NCBI GenBank assembly: GCA_963667455.2 | Contig: CAXXFR010000039.1 | Coordinates: 62,001-126,000 of the forward strand | Source of the DNA: Bin55 sp963667455 | GTDB taxonomy: Bacteria > Pseudomonadota > Gammaproteobacteria > Pseudomonadales > Azotimanducaceae | Reading direction: 5' to 3' | Length of the DNA: 64,000 nt | In this document: positions 9,494 to 18,735 of the stretch, one piece after another | How the letters are laid out: every line of letters begins with the position of its first letter | Position numbering within the stretch: the first letter of the stretch is position 1 | The notes under the pieces: generated by a model | The model's database searches: none | What the model was told of the DNA's origin: nothing | What the model saw: the letters and a program-made list of their open reading frames with translations, nothing else | Made by a program: the position numbers and the translations under genes

Positions 9494-9527
9494 CGCTCGA
9501 ACGCCCCTTTGCGTTCGGGCGTATTTT
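9494..9527 (+). terminator. Intrinsic terminator, plus strand
   Basis: CGCTCGAACGC (9494-9504) pairs with GCGTTCGGGCG (9511-9521), eleven base pairs with one G-U, loop CCCTTT, followed by TATTTT. No plus-strand gene ends nearby, which is why a small RNA just upstream is suggested. Confidence 0.65.
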
Positions 9528-9613
9528 CATGCCACAGCATCGGAAGCAATCCTTACAAATCGCCCTTCTCGTTGTTGCAGAGATCGCTGTTGCTGAGATT
9601 CATGTACAAGACC

Positions 9614-9640
9614 GAGACTCGAGAGAGTATTTCGAGTCTC
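9614..9640 (-). terminator. Hairpin downstream of the CRTAC1-like gene
   Basis: GAGACTCGA and TCGAGTCTC form a perfect 9-bp stem with a 9-base loop, 47 bases after the stop codon of the FG-GAP/ASPIC gene on the minus strand. The following bases on the minus strand (GGTCTTGT) are only weakly T-rich, so the stem may be a weak terminator or an mRNA end stabiliser. Confidence 0.35.
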
Positions 9641-9686
9641 TACACATACAGAATGTACTGCACTTACGCTTAGTTCCCTTGGATTG

Positions 9687-11489
9687 CTACGGGAGCTTGA
9701 CTATCCGGTGTGCCTGATTCGTCGTCAATGCATCAGCAGTCGTTGTGGATCCATCTGGCCAGTGAACAGTCACATCGGTCTCAGTCACACCGCTATCCAG
9801 ACCGAATGTCACGGGAGTTTCTACCTGAGACAAATAGCTTCGAGTGGGCGACACAAATCGGATGAGATGTTCATCGGGTGTTTGAATTTCCACTCTCGCT
9901 CCAATTGCATAGACGTTCGGAGGATTCTGACGAAGTTCGATTCGAATCCAGCTGTGTTCTCTGGGAGTGTCGTTGCGCAATAAAGTTGGTTGTGATCCAA
10001 CGTTGGTTAGAACCACGTCCAAATCCCCATCCCCATCGATGTCCGCGTAAGCAGCTCCCCTAGCCACTCGATACTCGCCCCAATCCGTTCCCTTCGAGTC
10101 GACGGGGATGTAACGACGATTGCAGTCATCTCCGCAGTTCCACCAAATCTGAGCACTCTGCGCATACTCTTGGCTTGATTGCACCCGATTGATTTCGGGT
10201 TCCACATGACCATTTGCAGCAAAGAGATCCGGCCTTCCATCAAGGTCGTAGTCCAAGAAAAGCAAACCGAAGGTCAAAGCACGTCGGCTAGCTGGACCAA
10301 CTCCAGCGACGATGGCACTGTCGCTAAACGTTGATTCTCCCTTTCGACGAACATAGAACGACGACATCTCATTCGCGAAATTTCCAATCGCCAGTCCGAT
10401 GGCATCGTTGTTCGCAAAATGCGCAATATCGATTCCCATTGCTCCTGTAGCCAAGCCTGCGGTGTCGAAAGCAAGTCCAAGCGATATCCCAGATTCAACG
10501 AATGAGCCGTCTCCCTGATTGAGGAAAGCAAAATTGCGCACTGTGTCGTTGGCTACAACAATGTCATCGAAGGAATCTCCGTTGATGTCGGCTGTGACAA
10601 CGGCTAGTCCCTTTCCGACGGCAACTCCGGTGGACTCGTTGAAGATTTCTATTCCCGAAGACTGGGAGACATCCTTGAATCGGCCACCATCATTTCGAAA
10701 AAGGTACGAGTTCGTTCCTGCAAAGTCCGTGGGTGGACCGTATGCCCGTCCAATTCCGGCTAGTCGGTAGTCGACTTCCCGGTCGCGATCTTGCGACCAG
10801 ACAACGTAGTTGCATACAAACAAGTCCAGATCGCCGTCTTGGTCGTAGTCGAAGAACGAAGCACCTGTACTCCAGGCATCGTGGGCACCTGACACTCCAG
10901 TCGACTCGGTGATGTCTTGAAAGCGAACTCCCTTCTCGTTTCGCAACAGCCGGTTCGAACCCACCGCTGTCAAGTAGACGTCGACGTACGAGTCGCCGTC
11001 GAAGTCGCCGACAGCAATGCCCATGCCGTAAAGCGGATCTTCCAGACCGACATCTACTGCTTTTTCAAAAGTACCGTCTCCTTGGTTCAAGTAAAGAGCT
11101 GAAGCTGAGTCAATGCCACCTGAGTCGCTCCACGACCAGTTGTCGGAGTTGACAAAGATGAGATCCTGGTCGCCATCGTTCTCAAAGTCTAGGAACGCGA
11201 CTCCGCCCCCCATCGTCTCGGGTAGCAACCGCTCTCCGGTCGCTCCATTGACATGCACAAAGTCGATTCCCGAGGACCGAGTAATGTCGGACAGTCTTGG
11301 CGACGGTGCCTCGTATTCCACAGGGGTCAATATCGGCGCAACTTGGCTTGGCTGATCGACCGTTGGGTCGATTCGATCAGGGCGAGGAAGCAGAAGAACA
11401 GCCACGACTACGATTGCAATAAAGAGGAGAACGACCAACGATCCCCAAAGCGCTCGCTTCAAGCGCCGGATCTGTTCTGCTTCAGTCAA
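9687..11489 (-). CDS. CRTAC1-like FG-GAP/ASPIC-UnbV protein, membrane anchored
   Basis: 600 residues. One hydrophobic helix (about residues 14-34) anchors a large exported part. This carries at least six calcium-type loops of the FG-GAP/VCBS class (DFENDGDQDL, DFDGDSYVDV, DYDQDGDLDL, DINGDSFDDI, DYDLDGRPDL, DIDGDGDLDV), i.e. a beta-propeller. It ends in an ASPIC/UnbV domain (IGARVEIQT ... VTVHWPDGS). The start is TTG at 11489, whose second base begins the TGA stop of the upstream cytochrome gene (ATTGA), so the two are translationally coupled. Family role is unsettled; propellers of this kind bind calcium and partners on the cell surface or in the periplasm. Confidence 0.88.
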   Translation of the reverse strand: MTEAEQIRRLKRALWGSLVVLLFIAIVVVAVLLLPRPDRIDPTVDQPSQVAPILTPVEYEAPSPRLSDITRSSGIDFVHVNGATGERLLPETMGGGVAFLDFENDGDQDLIFVNSDNWSWSDSGGIDSASALYLNQGDGTFEKAVDVGLEDPLYGMGIAVGDFDGDSYVDVYLTAVGSNRLLRNEKGVRFQDITESTGVSGAHDAWSTGASFFDYDQDGDLDLFVCNYVVWSQDRDREVDYRLAGIGRAYGPPTDFAGTNSYLFRNDGGRFKDVSQSSGIEIFNESTGVAVGKGLAVVTADINGDSFDDIVVANDTVRNFAFLNQGDGSFVESGISLGLAFDTAGLATGAMGIDIAHFANNDAIGLAIGNFANEMSSFYVRRKGESTFSDSAIVAGVGPASRRALTFGLLFLDYDLDGRPDLFAANGHVEPEINRVQSSQEYAQSAQIWWNCGDDCNRRYIPVDSKGTDWGEYRVARGAAYADIDGDGDLDVVLTNVGSQPTLLRNDTPREHSWIRIELRQNPPNVYAIGARVEIQTPDEHLIRFVSPTRSYLSQVETPVTFGLDSGVTETDVTVHWPDGSTTTADALTTNQAHRIVKLP

Positions 11490-14245
11490 TTGGCTGGTGT
11501 CGTCGATTGATTCGCTTGCAACTCAAAGATCACTACATCGTCGGCGACATGGTCAGCGATGGGATCATTTCGGCGGGCCGTAGCGACAGCAATGTCCCGA
11601 GCGTTATCGTCAACTCTGTAGGTCTCGTGTTGCTCGCGGTGGAACGATTCCAACTCTTGATCGCCGGTCAACGCATAGATCGTGGCGAGCCCGTAGTGTG
11701 CAGTGACATTTTCGGGATCGATGCGCAACACTGCAACATACTCATCGATCGCACTCTGCAACCAGGGATTTTCGGCAGTTTCCGCCTTGAGTTTAGAGCG
11801 TTCGAAATAGGTCCGTGCGAGGGTGTTGCGCAATCTGTAGTCGAGGGCGAAGTTAAACCCTCGATTTCGTGCGTCCACAAATTGGGTATCAGCCAGCGCC
11901 TTGAACTTGCGAATGGCCTCATCGAGTTGCCCCGATTGCAAGTCTATTAAGCCGCCAAACCATGCAATAGACCACGGATACGCCCCTAGCTGCTCGGCAA
12001 GCTGAAGTTGTGTAGTTGCCTCGTCCAGCCGGCCCTCCTGGAGGTACACACGGGCTAGATTGAGATGGCCTTCTCCCCTGCCGAAGTCGGCGACTTGCTG
12101 AAAGGCGTATTCGGCTTGGCGGAGAGCACTGTTGTTGGGCTTGTTCAACCATCCTATCCCATAGTCATTCCATCGCATCCATTCAGGAACTTCGTTGTCC
12201 TCATTGGACTGGGTGGTTGTTGAAGCTTCGTTTGTGTCGGGTTCCGCTACAAGTAGCACTTCGTCGTCCGCAATTAGAGTGATGGGCAAGTCGTTGCGAA
12301 GTGCGGGATCATCGCGAAACGCACGCAGAAACGTGGTGTCGAACTTGCGGTAGTTGAGTGTTGCCCTGATGGTCAACGAACCACTCAACTCGCTGGGAAC
12401 GTCAAGACGATAGTGCACCACACTCGCACTTCCCGGTGCAATCTGATGGTCGTAGAGCTTGGTAAAGATGTCTTCGGCGTTGCGTTCGGCGATTCTCGAA
12501 CCGAACCGGTCGAGCATGTAGGAATTGACGAAGTGCGAATTGGGATCAACGGAACCGTCTTCCCTCAGAGTTCCACTCGCAACGAGGACTTGATCTCCAT
12601 TGCTCACCTCAACCTCAAGCCAAACCTCGTTCGAATCCGACGTACCTTGGGTGAAATGATGCCCCAATGTCAGCGTTCTGAGCACGACATCGAAGACGTA
12701 GGATTTTCCTGGTCCCACTCGAACGGTAGCGGAGTCGATCGGCGCAGTCGGAGTCTCTTCAAGCCTGTCCCCTTCCCGAATGGCGAAGATGTCAAGGCGT
12801 AGAGAATCACGAAGTATCTGTCGGTGTGCTTCGAGAGCTTCTACAGGTATTCCTGCCATGTCCGCTAGCGCAGTGTTGGCAGCAGCGAACTGATGGTCTC
12901 TCACAGCAAGAGTCGGCAACTCGTCGTACAACTTGGCACCAAAGTCGCGAGAAGCAACGATCCGCATATGACAACCATTGCAGTTCTTTTCTGCTTGTTC
13001 CGGATAGTAGAAACTCATCACGCCATGCCCAGAGACACCGCTGAGCAAAAACGAGTCGTAGTGGTTCTGACCTCGCAGCCACTTGTAGTCGTTGAGTTCC
13101 TTCGGGAGATGAACCTTGTGACAAGAACCGCAAAACTCTGGAGATCGGTGGATCTCCTTCAGGAACGTGCGTTTGTGAAACTCGGGTTTACCTTTAATCA
13201 GAGCTCCGTTGAGCCAGCGCAAGAATGGATTGTCGGATCGAGCAAACGGATAGTGGCGTGGTGCTTCAATCAGATATGCACCATTCCCCCGAGGGCTAGT
13301 TACATCGACAATAGAGTGGCAACTCATGCACGTAATCCCTGCATGAGCAGCCATGTTGTTCACGACATCGAGGTCCGGGTCGTCAAACGCACCTGTAAGC
13401 AACAGAACGGGATCATGGCACCCGGCGCAAAACCGTGCCGCTTCAACGTTGCCGTGCCGATCCAGCACTTTCGAACGGGTGTTGTTGACGGAGAAGGCAT
13501 AGGCGGGATTATTGAATGAAGCAAACCGATGCGCACTAACAGCCCATTGGGCGTGAACGTCTGGATGGCACGACGCACAATACTGGTCCATCATTAGGTC
13601 ATCAACGGTCAGATAGCCTCCACTAGTTGTGGTTGTTAGTGCAGGAAAGAAATCTGCCTTTGCTACTTGGGCAGCCTCTCCTGGTCTTAACAAGTGCAGC
13701 CCAATGATCGCAAGCACAATGCTGACCACTGCAACAACTGCACCACCCTTCCAGCGGATGCGTGGCCCGGCGAGTCGATGAAGCACGAAAAACCACACGG
13801 CTGCAATCGGAGCAATGATGTGGAGCCAGTAAATCAGCTGCCGCGAGGTGGCTTCTTTGACTTCGAGCAGGGGCAACCCTCGAGTCAGCGCTAGACCGGA
13901 TACAAAAACCAAAAGCAGCGAGATAAAGGTCGCCAACCCTAGTCGCACTGCAATCCTGTTAGCGCGCCCCCAAGCACGACGGAGATGCAGTCCGACAAAG
14001 ACCAGAGTCGGAAGAATGACTCCAAGCCCCAATAGCAGATGAACTAGGAACATCGACTGATAGAAGGCGTTCTCGAAAAATTCGTTTGTCTCCTGCTGAA
14101 CTAGGCTAACTAGGACGAGATAGACGGAATTGATAACCAGAAGGGCTACTAGCACAAATACAACGAGAAGCAACTTACGCATGCCAGGCGTGACGACATG
14201 CCCAATGGACCGATCAGTCTTTGGTAATTCAGTCGATTCAACCAT
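11486..14245 (-). CDS. Membrane b-type/pentaheme c-type cytochrome with C-terminal TPRs
   Basis: 919 residues in three parts. Residues about 24-187 form five membrane helices; TM2 holds H69 and H87, TM4 holds H142 and H156 (14 apart, a usual b-heme spacing). Residues about 220-430 hold five CXXCH sites (CASCH 223, CAGCH 273, CMSCH 306, CGSCH 372, CNGCH 422), so five covalent hemes in a cytochrome c554-like arrangement outside the membrane. A beta-rich region follows, and residues about 690-870 look like tetratricopeptide repeats. The build suggests electron passage from the quinone pool through the membrane domain to c hemes, with the TPR part docking a partner, most likely the overlapping CRTAC1-like protein. 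Terminal donor or acceptor is not deducible. Confidence 0.85.
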   Translation of the reverse strand: MVESTELPKTDRSIGHVVTPGMRKLLLVVFVLVALLVINSVYLVLVSLVQQETNEFFENAFYQSMFLVHLLLGLGVILPTLVFVGLHLRRAWGRANRIAVRLGLATFISLLLVFVSGLALTRGLPLLEVKEATSRQLIYWLHIIAPIAAVWFFVLHRLAGPRIRWKGGAVVAVVSIVLAIIGLHLLRPGEAAQVAKADFFPALTTTTSGGYLTVDDLMMDQYCASCHPDVHAQWAVSAHRFASFNNPAYAFSVNNTRSKVLDRHGNVEAARFCAGCHDPVLLLTGAFDDPDLDVVNNMAAHAGITCMSCHSIVDVTSPRGNGAYLIEAPRHYPFARSDNPFLRWLNGALIKGKPEFHKRTFLKEIHRSPEFCGSCHKVHLPKELNDYKWLRGQNHYDSFLLSGVSGHGVMSFYYPEQAEKNCNGCHMRIVASRDFGAKLYDELPTLAVRDHQFAAANTALADMAGIPVEALEAHRQILRDSLRLDIFAIREGDRLEETPTAPIDSATVRVGPGKSYVFDVVLRTLTLGHHFTQGTSDSNEVWLEVEVSNGDQVLVASGTLREDGSVDPNSHFVNSYMLDRFGSRIAERNAEDIFTKLYDHQIAPGSASVVHYRLDVPSELSGSLTIRATLNYRKFDTTFLRAFRDDPALRNDLPITLIADDEVLLVAEPDTNEASTTTQSNEDNEVPEWMRWNDYGIGWLNKPNNSALRQAEYAFQQVADFGRGEGHLNLARVYLQEGRLDEATTQLQLAEQLGAYPWSIAWFGGLIDLQSGQLDEAIRKFKALADTQFVDARNRGFNFALDYRLRNTLARTYFERSKLKAETAENPWLQSAIDEYVAVLRIDPENVTAHYGLATIYALTGDQELESFHREQHETYRVDDNARDIAVATARRNDPIADHVADDVVIFELQANQSTTPAN

Positions 14246-14288
14246 TTACAATCATTTATTCAAGCAAATTCATAAGTAATACAAGAAA

Positions 14289-14322
14289 CGCCGCACCGTC
14301 AGAAAGTACTTCCGATGCGGCG
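14289..14322 (-). terminator. Intrinsic terminator after the S9 peptidase gene
   Basis: CGCCGCA (14289-14295) pairs with TGCGGCG (14316-14322); read on the minus strand the stem is followed by TTTCTTGT. It separates the S9 peptidase gene from the cytochrome gene that follows in the same direction. Confidence 0.6.
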
Positions 14323-14391
14323 TGAAATCTCTTGGATGAGCTTGCTGAATCGAAGCAGATTCCAAGAAGCCTCAACTTGGGAATGCCTAGT

Positions 14392-16341
14392 CTAAATGTG
14401 CTGTTCCAGAAACTTCATGATCTCTTCATAGAGCCGAGTCTTCGATTCAGGATCCCTGAATCCGTGCTGACCCGAAATCTCGTCAACAATCTTGTGGTCC
14501 GCCTGCGAGTGTCGTAGTGCACGAACCATTTTGGTGTGATGCTGAGGCGGAGCAAAGCCATCCTTTCCTCCATGCGACAGCAAGACCGGAACTTGAACTT
14601 TCTCCCCATTATTGGCAGGAGAAGCAGCCGCCAAAGCTTCCTGATCGTTTCCGACTGTCAAATTCAACAACGCTGGATCGATGGGCCACGCGGGCACTTG
14701 CCCGTTCCATAAAAGCGACAAGTCGTAGAGTCCCTGGTTGCCAACTGCACACTTGAACATCTTCGGTTCTTGAATCACCGCCTTCAAAGCGACGAAAGCC
14801 CCATAGTGAGATCCGGCGATACATATCCGTTCGCCGTCAATTTCCGCGAGATTAGCTGCATAGCGAGTGGCAAGCAACACATCATCGATGATCGCATCCG
14901 CCCATTGCCCAAAACCCGCGGACATGAAGTCCAATCCTCTACCTGCACCGCCGCGATAGCTGACCTGAACGACTGCATAGCCGTTCAACGCGTATGCCTG
15001 AACTTCCGGATTGAATCCCCAAGCGTCGTAGACGTAGTGGGGTCCGGCATGAGGCAGCACGACCAGAGGAACTGGATCTGTCGCATTCTTCGGAATAGTC
15101 ACATTGACGTAGAGTGAAAGACCGTCGGGTGTGGTTATTCGGTGGGTTGCAGTGTTCGACATCTCGCTTGCCGTAACTTCCGGGTTTCTCGGACTGACGA
15201 TGTCCAACTGACGTGTCTCCGAATTGAATCGGTAGAAGACGCCGGGGTTCGACATGCTATCTGCGAGCAACACCATGACTTTCTCGTCTTGCGAAATTCC
15301 AGCTATGGATAGCCGATAGCCACGAAAGTGCTCTTGTCGAGCAAGCGTCAGCCAATAGCGGGCCGAGATGTTTTCGCTAGCTATCGCTTTAAACGATGAA
15401 AACGGATCCATCAACGCAACACCGACGATTTCGTTTCGGTCTCCAGACCAGACGATCGAATTCGGATCGATGTCGAAGACAGAGTCTCCATACACCATCG
15501 CGAATTCTTCAGAATCAGGGGCGAATCGATAGAGATTGGAAATTCCGTTTTCATGGTTACCCAACACGTAGAAGCCCTCGTTGTCCGCATCGAATCCTAT
15601 GAATTCGATGGTTGCCCCCCATCTTTCGATACCTGCTGCTTGCGAAATGTCCTGCCACTCACTGTCCGCGTCGCTCCGGTAATGCATGATCGGTATCCCA
15701 GATGGTGCACCGTAGGCGACTCTGGCCAACCCATTACGATCTACAAACAGATCGCCGTAGGCGACTGGACCCGATTGACGATTGCTCCGCTTGCCTCGCT
15801 TCTTCGAGTAGACCTCCAGTTCAAGAATCGTGGGTCGGCTATTCGGGATCACTCGAAAGTTTCGAAAATCCTTTTCCTGCATGAAGACTGTGCGCCGATT
15901 GCTCTCATTGACGTCGCGCAGGACCAGATGTGTCTCGGGTGCGTCCGCGAAGCGATCAAACGGGTTGGAATGTCTATTGCCGGTGTAATTGACCGAGTAG
16001 AAGTTGCCCTGCCACCAGGGAAACGGTGAAGGTCCCACGATCTGCTCAACCGTGTACACCACCCGTTCATTGTTGACCCAGACTAGATCCATCATGCTCT
16101 CGCGGGCTTCCATCTTTACGGATATCCGAGGAGAAGTCGGCTGCAAAGTCTCGGTATCCAAAAAGCGAAATGCGTAGGGCCCCACACCAACCATGTGCTT
16201 CCCGTCGGGGGACAGCCTCATCTCGTTGATTACGGGTTCCGCGAAGATATCCGCTAGAGTCGTCGTGGTCTGTGACAAAGCTGCTGGAGCCAGGCCAATG
16301 ACGAGACCAATCAGCAACGGTTGAATCTTGTTTTGCATCAC
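14392..16341 (-). CDS. Secreted S9 family peptidase (prolyl oligopeptidase type)
   Basis: 649 residues. An N-terminal Sec signal peptide (hydrophobic core PLLIGLVIGLAPAALS) precedes a seven-bladed propeller region and a C-terminal alpha/beta hydrolase domain. Catalytic triad candidates are Ser in GSHYGA, Asp in HGGKDGFAPP and His in SGQHGF. The nucleophile motif is GSHYGA instead of the common GSYGG, a mild divergence. I chose GTG at 16341 because GGAGGG lies 6 nt upstream; ATG is the next codon. It probably trims peptides or acyl-peptides in the periplasm. It is divergent from the ABC-2 exporter operon across a 212-base gap. Confidence 0.9.
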   Translation of the reverse strand: MMQNKIQPLLIGLVIGLAPAALSQTTTTLADIFAEPVINEMRLSPDGKHMVGVGPYAFRFLDTETLQPTSPRISVKMEARESMMDLVWVNNERVVYTVEQIVGPSPFPWWQGNFYSVNYTGNRHSNPFDRFADAPETHLVLRDVNESNRRTVFMQEKDFRNFRVIPNSRPTILELEVYSKKRGKRSNRQSGPVAYGDLFVDRNGLARVAYGAPSGIPIMHYRSDADSEWQDISQAAGIERWGATIEFIGFDADNEGFYVLGNHENGISNLYRFAPDSEEFAMVYGDSVFDIDPNSIVWSGDRNEIVGVALMDPFSSFKAIASENISARYWLTLARQEHFRGYRLSIAGISQDEKVMVLLADSMSNPGVFYRFNSETRQLDIVSPRNPEVTASEMSNTATHRITTPDGLSLYVNVTIPKNATDPVPLVVLPHAGPHYVYDAWGFNPEVQAYALNGYAVVQVSYRGGAGRGLDFMSAGFGQWADAIIDDVLLATRYAANLAEIDGERICIAGSHYGAFVALKAVIQEPKMFKCAVGNQGLYDLSLLWNGQVPAWPIDPALLNLTVGNDQEALAAASPANNGEKVQVPVLLSHGGKDGFAPPQHHTKMVRALRHSQADHKIVDEISGQHGFRDPESKTRLYEEIMKFLEQHI

Positions 16342-16553
16342 GTAGCACCCTCCATAGTCTCGGAATACACGGCGACCCTACAACACGAAAGTGGTGTGTT
16401 CGTCGGGCAACCTATGTTCACGAAGACAACCTGCATAAGTAACTCGTACATTACTCTATCCGCACTGTTACGATTTTGTCAAACGCTTGCCATGTTCGCA
16501 GAACCAAGCAGGCATCAAATGATTTCTCCTACTTGCCTCGTTCCCTCTCGCTG

Positions 16554-17267
16554 ATGTGCGTTCTTCGAGCAGTCAATCTGTCCAAGAGATTTGCGGATGT
16601 CACCGTTCTCGACGACGTGAATCTCGACGTAGCCGCCGGGGAAACTGTCTGCCTGCTCGGTCCCAATGGAGCTGGAAAGACAACACTCATGCGAGTATTT
16701 CTTGGGTTTGTGCTACCCGATTCCGGCCAAGCATTGGTTCAGAACATCGATGCATCGGTTCAACCAGTTGAATCCCGCAAATTTCTGGCATATGTACCCG
16801 AGGTTGTCTCTCTTTATCCGGAACTTTCGGCCATTCGTAATCTCAGCTTCTTCAATGCGTTCGCTCGTCCCGAGGCAACGCAGGGTGAACTTCGGCAACT
16901 GTTGACCGAAGTGGGGTTGGATGAGCGTTTCCACGATAAGAAAGCGAAGGAGTTCTCCAAGGGGATGCGTCAGAAGATTGGCTTGGCAATAGCATTGGCG
17001 AAGCAGGCCAAGGTCGTGTTGATGGACGAACCGTTTACGGGTCTTGATCCAGAGTCGGCCAAGGATCTCTCGAACCATGTGAAGCGCATTGTCGCTAACG
17101 GAACTTCGATTCTGCTCGCTACGCACGACATCTTTCACGTTAGCGAACTTGCATCCAAAATTGCTCTACTCAGAAACGGACATCTGCTAGGTACGCTCGA
17201 TTCTGCGTCCATGAGTGCTTACGAGCTGGAACGGCAATATCTTGAACGTATGCAAGACTCTCTGTAG
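16554..17267 (+). CDS. ABC-2 type exporter, ATP-binding subunit
   Basis: 237 residues with Walker A GPNGAGKT, Q-loop AYVPEV, signature FSKGMRQKIGLA, Walker B VVLMDEPFTGLDP and H-loop LLATHDIFH: a DrrA/NosF-type ATPase for an ABC-2 exporter. The ATG at 16554 starts the normal beta strand of the family; an open frame extends upstream to 16476 but its residues look non-coding. No Shine-Dalgarno sequence precedes the ATG, so translation may be weak or leaderless. The two following genes encode the permeases, so this is the first gene of a three-gene operon. Confidence 0.92.
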   Translation: MCVLRAVNLSKRFADVTVLDDVNLDVAAGETVCLLGPNGAGKTTLMRVFLGFVLPDSGQALVQNIDASVQPVESRKFLAYVPEVVSLYPELSAIRNLSFFNAFARPEATQGELRQLLTEVGLDERFHDKKAKEFSKGMRQKIGLAIALAKQAKVVLMDEPFTGLDPESAKDLSNHVKRIVANGTSILLATHDIFHVSELASKIALLRNGHLLGTLDSASMSAYELERQYLERMQDSL

Positions 17268-17279
17268 ATCGTCCGGGAC

Positions 17280-18713
17280 TTGTTGGTGCCAGCAGTGTTT
17301 GTCGTACTGAAGAGAGAACTCGAGGAAGCGATCAGTGATCGCCGATTCCTGTTGCTGTGCGTGCTTACGCTTGCTCTGACTGCCGTCGCCGCGCTGGATG
17401 GATGGCAACGGACCGCTGATAGCCAGACTTTGAAGGCCCAAGCTGAACGAATCGAGCACGAGACGTGGGTAGGACAAGGAAGTGTCAATCCGCATGATGC
17501 GGCTCACTTTGGCAGATTCGCACTACGTCCCGTTCCACCATTGGCGGCGTTCGATCCCGGCGTGTACGACTACGCAGGGGCGAGTGTTTGGATGGAGGCA
17601 CATTTTCAAAATCCGCCCACCAATCGCCGAGCAGAGTCTCAGCTGAGCTCGTTTCCACTGACAACCGCCACTCCCGCGTGGATTCTGAGTGTCGTTGTCC
17701 CCATGATCATCATCGTTCTCCTCTTTCGATCAGTTGTCGGAGAACAGGAACGAGGAACGCTTCAGCTTCTGCTCGTGCAAAACGTTCCTGCCCACGGTTT
17801 GATCGTCGGGAAGTGCTTGTCAGCCCTAGCTATTGTCGGTTTGTTCGTAGTCTTGTTGTTTGCAACAGCGTGCATCCCTGCTCTGTTTACCTTTAGTCAG
17901 GACATGGACTGGGGTCGTGTTGTTGGGTTACTACTGACGTATCTGGCCGGTTACATGGCAATGATCGGAACCGTGTTGGCTGTGTCTGCCGCTTCGAGTT
18001 CGAGCTCCCAGTCATTTTGGATCTCAATCTTCTTCTGGATCGGCATCGCATTCGTCGTTCCGACGGTGGCTGCTCAAATTGCCCAGGATGCGCACCCTAC
18101 TCCTCGAGATAGAGAATTCGTCGCTTCAATCCAAGAGAAAGCCCAGGCACCGTTCTGGCTAGGTGGAGCCCAGTATGAAGAAGTTGCGGTCTACGAAGCG
18201 GAGGTAATGACGCAACATCGAGCGATGGGGGCTGATGAATTGGGCCTGAATCGGGACGCTCTCGTGCTTCAAGCCCATGAACGATTCGCCAACCGGGCGT
18301 ACGACCAGCTCTACGGCGAACTATACGCAACCCATTTGAGGCAGGAATCCATCCTACGGTTGGCATCTGCCTTCTCTCCCATTCTTGCTATTCAGCAACT
18401 CTCTCGGGGATTGGCTCAAACCGACACGATTTCGCAGATCAACTTCCTATCCAAAGCCGAAACTCATCGGCGGGAGATCATCCGGCAACTCAATGAAGAC
18501 ATGATGCACAACGCAGCCGACACATCGTTTCGTTACACAGCAGACAAAGAACTTTGGGAGCAGATCGAGAACTTTGCACTGGAACCGAGAAGTCTGGCGG
18601 ACACTGTTCGTTCTTACACATTCGAAATCCTGTGTCTGCTCGTGTGGATGATGCTTAGCTTCATCGCAACGGCAATGCTAATCAGGCGCAAGATTGGCTC
18701 CAGTAGATTGTGA
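17280..18713 (+). CDS. ABC-2 type permease, DUF3526 family (first of two)
   Basis: 477 residues. A first helix lies near the N-terminus (LLLCVLTLALTAVAAL), then a long soluble loop of about 120 residues, then at least five helices, with the ABC-2 motif VVGEQERGTLQLLL just after the second. This is the layout of DUF3526 permeases, which work in pairs with one ATPase. TTG at 17280 is the first start, 12 bases after the ATPase stop; GTG two codons later is possible. It is the membrane part of an exporter whose substrate is unknown. Confidence 0.87.
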   Translation: MLVPAVFVVLKRELEEAISDRRFLLLCVLTLALTAVAALDGWQRTADSQTLKAQAERIEHETWVGQGSVNPHDAAHFGRFALRPVPPLAAFDPGVYDYAGASVWMEAHFQNPPTNRRAESQLSSFPLTTATPAWILSVVVPMIIIVLLFRSVVGEQERGTLQLLLVQNVPAHGLIVGKCLSALAIVGLFVVLLFATACIPALFTFSQDMDWGRVVGLLLTYLAGYMAMIGTVLAVSAASSSSSQSFWISIFFWIGIAFVVPTVAAQIAQDAHPTPRDREFVASIQEKAQAPFWLGGAQYEEVAVYEAEVMTQHRAMGADELGLNRDALVLQAHERFANRAYDQLYGELYATHLRQESILRLASAFSPILAIQQLSRGLAQTDTISQINFLSKAETHRREIIRQLNEDMMHNAADTSFRYTADKELWEQIENFALEPRSLADTVRSYTFEILCLLVWMMLSFIATAMLIRRKIGSSRL

Positions 18714-18735
18714 ATTACGGAATGGTCGAGCAAGC

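Larger units (their letters stand above)
9209..9686. other. 478-base gap with an orphan plus-strand terminator
   Basis: No convincing protein gene is present. The plus-strand open frame at 9350-9673 runs straight through the terminator hairpin and has no recognisable protein pattern. The interval 9360-9493 has GC-rich self-complementary segments, including CTCGCGG pairing with CCGCGGG around 9418-9439, and ends in the hairpin at 9494-9521. This is compatible with a small RNA read on the plus strand, but it does not match 6S, tmRNA, RNase P or SRP RNA as I know them. TTGACC at 9334-9339 could be a -35 element, but the -10 is poor. Confidence 0.35.

Noticed and set aside
9350..9673. Plus-strand open frame of 107 codons
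   Set aside because: It runs through the terminator hairpin and a second dyad, has no ribosome site and no protein-like pattern.
11486..14245. Nitrite or hydroxylamine-type multiheme reductase
   Set aside because: No CXXCK active-site heme or hydroxylamine-oxidoreductase tyrosine motif is seen; only five standard CXXCH sites.
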